Positions 61,001-64,000 of a stretch of DNA of 64,000 bases are shown in pieces. The stretch's first letter is position 1, and each line of letters opens with the position of its first letter. The DNA lies in assembly GCA_964442435.1 (NCBI GenBank), contig CAYTZG010000002.1:62001-126000 (forward strand), written 5' to 3'. The position numbers were made by a program, and so were the translations under genes. The notes below the pieces were generated by a model. It searched no databases and was not told where the DNA came from. It saw only the letters and a program-made list of their open reading frames with translations. Source of the stretch: CAMXAS01 sp964442435 (GTDB lineage Bacteria; Bacteroidota; Bacteroidia; Bacteroidales; P3).

Positions 61001-61528
61001 ATGACGAAAGACGAACTCCGTCAACGGATGAGAACGTTGAAGAAAGAATACGGCGCCGAAGCGTTGGAGCGGATGTCCGAACCGATTATGGCGCAGGTGG
61101 CGGCGCACGCCTGGTTTCAGGCCGCGCGTACCGTCATGGTGTATCATGCGTTGAAAGACGAGGTGCGCACGCAGGATTTCATCGAGCGGTGGCATTTGGA
61201 AAAGGAAATCTGGCTGCCGGTCGTGGAGGGGGAGGATATCCGTCTCAAACGGTATGAAGGGGCAGCGCGTCTGCGGGACGGCGCGCTCCGGGTACAGGAA
61301 CCGGATACCGACGAATATCAGGAAGATTACGCCAAAATAGACCTGGTCATCGTGCCGGGCGTGGCGTTCGATGCGGCGGGCTTTCGGCTCGGTCGCGGCA
61401 AGGGCTTTTACGACCGCTTCCTGCCCAAGGTCAAGGCGCCGAAAATGGGCGTCTGCTTTCCGTTCCAGTTTGTGGACGGGGTGCCGCACGATGCCTGGGA
61501 CGTGCCGATGGACGCCGTTTTACATTAA
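61001..61528 (+). CDS. 5-formyltetrahydrofolate cyclo-ligase
   Basis: The 175-residue enzyme (MTKDELRQRMRTLKKEYGAE) recycles 5-formyl-THF to 5,10-methenyl-THF using ATP. The diagnostic segment is DLVIVPGVAFDAAGFRLGRG followed by KGFYDRFLPK. The ATG at 61001 is chosen because an upstream in-frame ATG would fall on the -7 element. Length matches the family. Cytoplasmic. Confidence 0.95.
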   Translation: MTKDELRQRMRTLKKEYGAEALERMSEPIMAQVAAHAWFQAARTVMVYHALKDEVRTQDFIERWHLEKEIWLPVVEGEDIRLKRYEGAARLRDGALRVQEPDTDEYQEDYAKIDLVIVPGVAFDAAGFRLGRGKGFYDRFLPKVKAPKMGVCFPFQFVDGVPHDAWDVPMDAVLH

Positions 61529-61557
61529 TTACGTATAATCAAACACACACGGATACG

Positions 61558-62742
61558 ATGAGAAGACAATGGATGAAAATGGCCGTGGCCGCTTTCGGTT
61601 TGGCGGTTTTGGCGGCCGGATGCTGCGAAAAGGCATCGGTCAAAGTGGAAATCGAGGGCCTGCCGGACGGGCCCGTCTATGTGCATTATGCGCCGGTTTC
61701 GGATTTGTCGGCCATGACGGACGATACGTTGCAGGCCGTAAACGGGAAGCTCGCGTTCAGCCCGGTGATGGAAAATGAACCGATAGAAATCCGCTTGGAG
61801 CCGGCTTCGGACTTGCGGGCCAACCGCCGGGGCCGTCTTTCGGTGCCGCTGAGCCACCAAATCCGTTTTTGGATGCAGCCGGGCGAGCAAGTGCGTCTGC
61901 GCGGCGTTTACGAAGACGGTTATCTGAGCTATATGTTGCGCGGCACGCAGGATTTGGAGGCGCAGGCCGACTTGCGTGAAAGCATGGAGACCACGTTGCG
62001 CGATTACAGCCTGTTGGCCGGCCGGGTGGACAGCCTTTACGGTTTGGGCGTGGAGCATATAGACGAAGCCTATATGGACAGCCTCTATGCCGAATTGACG
62101 GCGCGTCTGGAACGTTTGCGCGAGGCCGAACGGCAATACATCCGTCTGCATCCGGGCAATCTGTTGGCGGGGCTTTACCTGTTGGAACAGCAGTCGGCCG
62201 ATGCGTTTCTGGAATGCGAGGGCCTGTTGAAGGCGGAAGTGCGGGAAGGCTTGCTGAAAAACCGGCTCGACGAGGCCAAGGTATATTTCGAACGCCGCAA
62301 ACAGCAGGAAGCCAATGCGGCCGCGCTGGTGCAGGACGCCATCGCGCCGGACTTCACGCTGACGGATATCCACGGCAAGCCGGTCACGCTGTCAAACTAC
62401 GCCAAACGTTATGTCGTGCTGGATTTTTGGGGTACATGGTGCCCGTGGTGCATCAAGGGGATGCCGGAAATGAAGCGCTATTACGCCAAGTACCAGCGTA
62501 AGGCGACGTTCATCGGCATCGCGTGCCGTGACCGTTTGGACAAGGTGCGGTCGTTCGTCGAAAAGGAAGGCTTGCCGTGGGTTTCGGTCATGAACGGCGA
62601 GGGGAACGACGACATCGCGTTCCGCTATGGCGTGAGCGGTTATCCGACCAAGGTGATTCTCAAATCCGGTCTCAAAGTGGAACGGGTGTTCTTAGGGGAG
62701 GATCCGGAGTTTTACGAAACGCTGGATGCGTTGTTGAAATAA
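61558..62742 (+). CDS. Thioredoxin-fold lipoprotein (TlpA-like with N-terminal DUF4369-type region)
   Basis: The 394-residue protein has an N-terminal lipoprotein signal (MAVAAFGLAVLAAGC, lipobox LAAGC). The first ~130 residues (VKVEIEGLPDGPVYVHYAPV) resemble the DUF4369 beta domain of Bacteroidota. A helical middle precedes a thioredoxin domain from about residue 265: APDFTLTDIHGKPVTLSNYA and then WGTWCPWCIKGMPEM, with an intact CPWC redox site and cis-Pro in GYPTKVI. Likely a periplasm-facing disulfide or thiol reductase anchored by lipid. Partner proteins unknown. Its last 31 bases overlap the phosphopantetheinyl transferase gene, tail to tail. Confidence 0.9.
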   Translation: MRRQWMKMAVAAFGLAVLAAGCCEKASVKVEIEGLPDGPVYVHYAPVSDLSAMTDDTLQAVNGKLAFSPVMENEPIEIRLEPASDLRANRRGRLSVPLSHQIRFWMQPGEQVRLRGVYEDGYLSYMLRGTQDLEAQADLRESMETTLRDYSLLAGRVDSLYGLGVEHIDEAYMDSLYAELTARLERLREAERQYIRLHPGNLLAGLYLLEQQSADAFLECEGLLKAEVREGLLKNRLDEAKVYFERRKQQEANAAALVQDAIAPDFTLTDIHGKPVTLSNYAKRYVVLDFWGTWCPWCIKGMPEMKRYYAKYQRKATFIGIACRDRLDKVRSFVEKEGLPWVSVMNGEGNDDIAFRYGVSGYPTKVILKSGLKVERVFLGEDPEFYETLDALLK

Positions 62743-63383
62743 ACGTCGGTCTGCAACGGACTGCAGACGGTAAGGCGGTACATCTGCCCCCGCCAATCCA
62801 TCGGGCGGGAATAGAAATAGAGCGTGCGGGCTTCGTAAGAGGCCCGCACTTTTTTTAAGCGGGGCAGGCGGTTGGGTTCGGTTTCGTCTCCGTCGTCCAA
62901 GCCGTCGAACCGGAGCGTGTAGCGGGAAAGGCCTTGCCCAAGGCCGCAGCCGATATATTTGTATAGGCTTTCCTTGCAGGTCCAGAGCAGGATGAACGTC
63001 TGAGGCCGCGCCGCCGGCGGTTGGGCGGCGAGGAAGGCCTGTTCTTCGGGGCTGAAGAAGCGTTGCGACAGGGCTTCCCACCGGTGGCCGTCACCGCATT
63101 CGAGGTCGATGCCGACGGGCGCGTCACTGACGGCCAGGGCCGCGCCTGCGCCGCTGTGCGACAGGTTGAAGTGGAGCGGGAAGGCGTCGCCGAACGAGGG
63201 CTTGCCGTGGGGGCCGGTCTGCACGGGCGGCAAGACGCCGAGTCCGTAGGCGGCGTAGGCCGCTTCCAAATGCGCTTGCGCCCAAGCGTGTACCTCCGCC
63301 CGAAACGCATTGGGGCGCGGCCGCTTTGCGGGTGTTCCGTCAAAAAAACGAAGGGCTATATCAAGCGTCCGTTCGGGCAACAT
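62712..63383 (-). CDS. 4'-phosphopantetheinyl transferase (Sfp-type)
   Basis: The 223-residue enzyme attaches phosphopantetheine from CoA to carrier proteins. The Mg- and CoA-binding motifs are VGIDLECGDG and LLWTCKESLYKYIG, with FNLSHSGAGAALAVSDA upstream. Length suits the Sfp/HetI group rather than AcpS. Its start overlaps the uvrC 3' end by 23 bases on the same strand, so it is probably co-transcribed. The carrier served (fatty acid ACP or a secondary one) cannot be told. Confidence 0.92.
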   Translation of the reverse strand: MLPERTLDIALRFFDGTPAKRPRPNAFRAEVHAWAQAHLEAAYAAYGLGVLPPVQTGPHGKPSFGDAFPLHFNLSHSGAGAALAVSDAPVGIDLECGDGHRWEALSQRFFSPEEQAFLAAQPPAARPQTFILLWTCKESLYKYIGCGLGQGLSRYTLRFDGLDDGDETEPNRLPRLKKVRASYEARTLYFYSRPMDWRGQMYRLTVCSPLQTDVYFNNASSVS

Positions 63384-64000
63384 CGAGGTTCGTGTTTTGG
63401 AAATAGTCGAATACCAGTTTCGCCTTGGCCGCGCCGATAACCGCCGTCAGGTCGGCGAGCGGGGTGTTCCGTATTTGTTTGACCGACTTGAACCGTCGCA
63501 GCAACGTTTGCGCCGTTTCCGTGCCGATGCCTTTGATTTCGGTCAGTTCGGTCTTGACCACGCCTTTGACATGGCGTTTGCGGTAGTGCGTGATGCCGAA
63601 GCGGTGCGCCTCGTCGCGCAACAGCTGGATGTGTTTGAGCACCTCCGATTTCTTGTCAAGTAACAGCGGGTACGGGTCACCCACCTTGTAAAGTTCTTCC
63701 AGATTCTCGGCGATGCCAATCAGGAAAATGCGGCGTTCCAATCCCAAGCGGCACAGCACCTTGTAGGCGGAACTCAGCTGGCCTTTCCCGCCGTCCACAA
63801 TCAAGAGCTGCGGCAACGGCTGATTCTCGCGTAGCAATCGGCTGTAACGCCGTTCGATGACTTCTTCCATCGAGGCGTAGTCGTCGGGGCCTTCCACCGT
63901 GCGGACGAGGAAATGCCGGTAATCCCGTTTGGAGAGTTTGCCGTTTTTGCTCACGGTCATGGCCGACACCGGATATTCGCCCAGCATATTCGAGTTGTCG
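63361..64000 (-). CDS. uvrC: Excinuclease ABC subunit C, C-terminal part (cut by window edge)
   Basis: The frame continues through the right edge; 213 residues are visible. It opens with the endonuclease domain sequence DNSNMLGEYPVSAMTVSKNG. It continues with KRDYRHFLVRTVEGPDDYAS, LPQLLIVDGGKGQLSSA, DEAHRFGITHYRKRH and a C-terminal (HhH)2 region with IKGIGTETAQTLLRRFKSVK. This half makes the 5' incision in nucleotide excision repair and binds DNA. The N-terminal GIY-YIG half lies outside. Confidence 0.95.
   Translation of the reverse strand, partial: DNSNMLGEYPVSAMTVSKNGKLSKRDYRHFLVRTVEGPDDYASMEEVIERRYSRLLRENQPLPQLLIVDGGKGQLSSAYKVLCRLGLERRIFLIGIAENLEELYKVGDPYPLLLDKKSEVLKHIQLLRDEAHRFGITHYRKRHVKGVVKTELTEIKGIGTETAQTLLRRFKSVKQIRNTPLADLTAVIGAAKAKLVFDYFQNTNLDVARTDA

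Overview
The window looks like a chromosomal stretch from a member of the Bacteroidota, most likely order Bacteroidales. The evidence is: promoters of the TTTG-N20-TAnnTTTG type; marker families such as the DUF3467 gene after rpoC, a Porin_10-like protein, HU-CCDC81/SPOR proteins, DUF3853 and BspA-type leucine-rich repeats; and a tmRNA tag ending NYALAA. Genus cannot be decided from the sequence. Most genes are moderately GC-rich. Two stretches (about 380-1930 and 41700-44700) differ in base use or content and look accessory.

Layout. 1-1930: a secreted phage-tail-like protein cut by the left edge, a KilA-N gene bracketed by near-identical ~42-base direct repeats, and ~700 bases of hairpin-rich DNA without a convincing gene. 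1929-3761: secreted BspA-like LRR protein. 3847-11106: tRNA-Arg, sbcDC, tRNA-Ala and a membrane pyrophosphatase on the minus strand. 11268-24860: one long information-processing block: promoter, tRNA-Thr/Tyr/Gly/Thr, tuf, tRNA-Trp, secE, nusG, rplK, rplA, rplJ, rplL, rpoB, rpoC and a DUF3467 gene. Its order matches the thrU-tyrU-glyT-thrT-tufB ... rpoBC order of E. coli. 25078-31567: deoxynucleoside kinase, kdsB, HU/SPOR membrane protein, trmB, waaA and a porin, mixing Kdo/LPS, envelope and tRNA modification. 31650-41696: gyrB, a lipoprotein, purD with an M16 peptidase pair, a SPOR protein, an acyl-CoA synthetase and a dGTPase.

41735-44700 is an AT-richer accessory patch lying against the 3' end of ssrA (tmRNA). 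It holds a DUF3853 protein, an XRE regulator, an unknown secreted protein and a DUF4143 ATPase. A 23-base tandem repeat sits directly against the ATPase gene's -33 box. 45211-51344 holds a BASS-family transporter, an ECF sigma factor with a membrane partner, a YczE-like membrane protein, glutaminase, tRNA-Gln, queG and ruvB.

51431-56661 is the most distinctive metabolic/regulatory cluster. It encodes two small thioredoxin-like [2Fe-2S] proteins, an [FeFe] hydrogenase with intact H-cluster cysteines, a second [FeFe]-hydrogenase-like protein of the sensory type (Fer4, H-cluster domain with Ala in place of the proton-transfer Cys, four-Cys cluster, PAS) and a SpoIIE/PP2C-type phosphatase. The likely reading is a fermentative hydrogenase accompanied by an H2- or redox-sensing branch that acts through protein dephosphorylation. 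No HydE/F/G maturases are in the window. 56680-64000: xerD, a large secreted transglutaminase-like protein, cutC, 5-formyl-THF cyclo-ligase, a thioredoxin-fold lipoprotein, a phosphopantetheinyl transferase and the C-terminal part of uvrC, cut by the right edge. No rRNA, CRISPR array or complete insertion sequence was seen.
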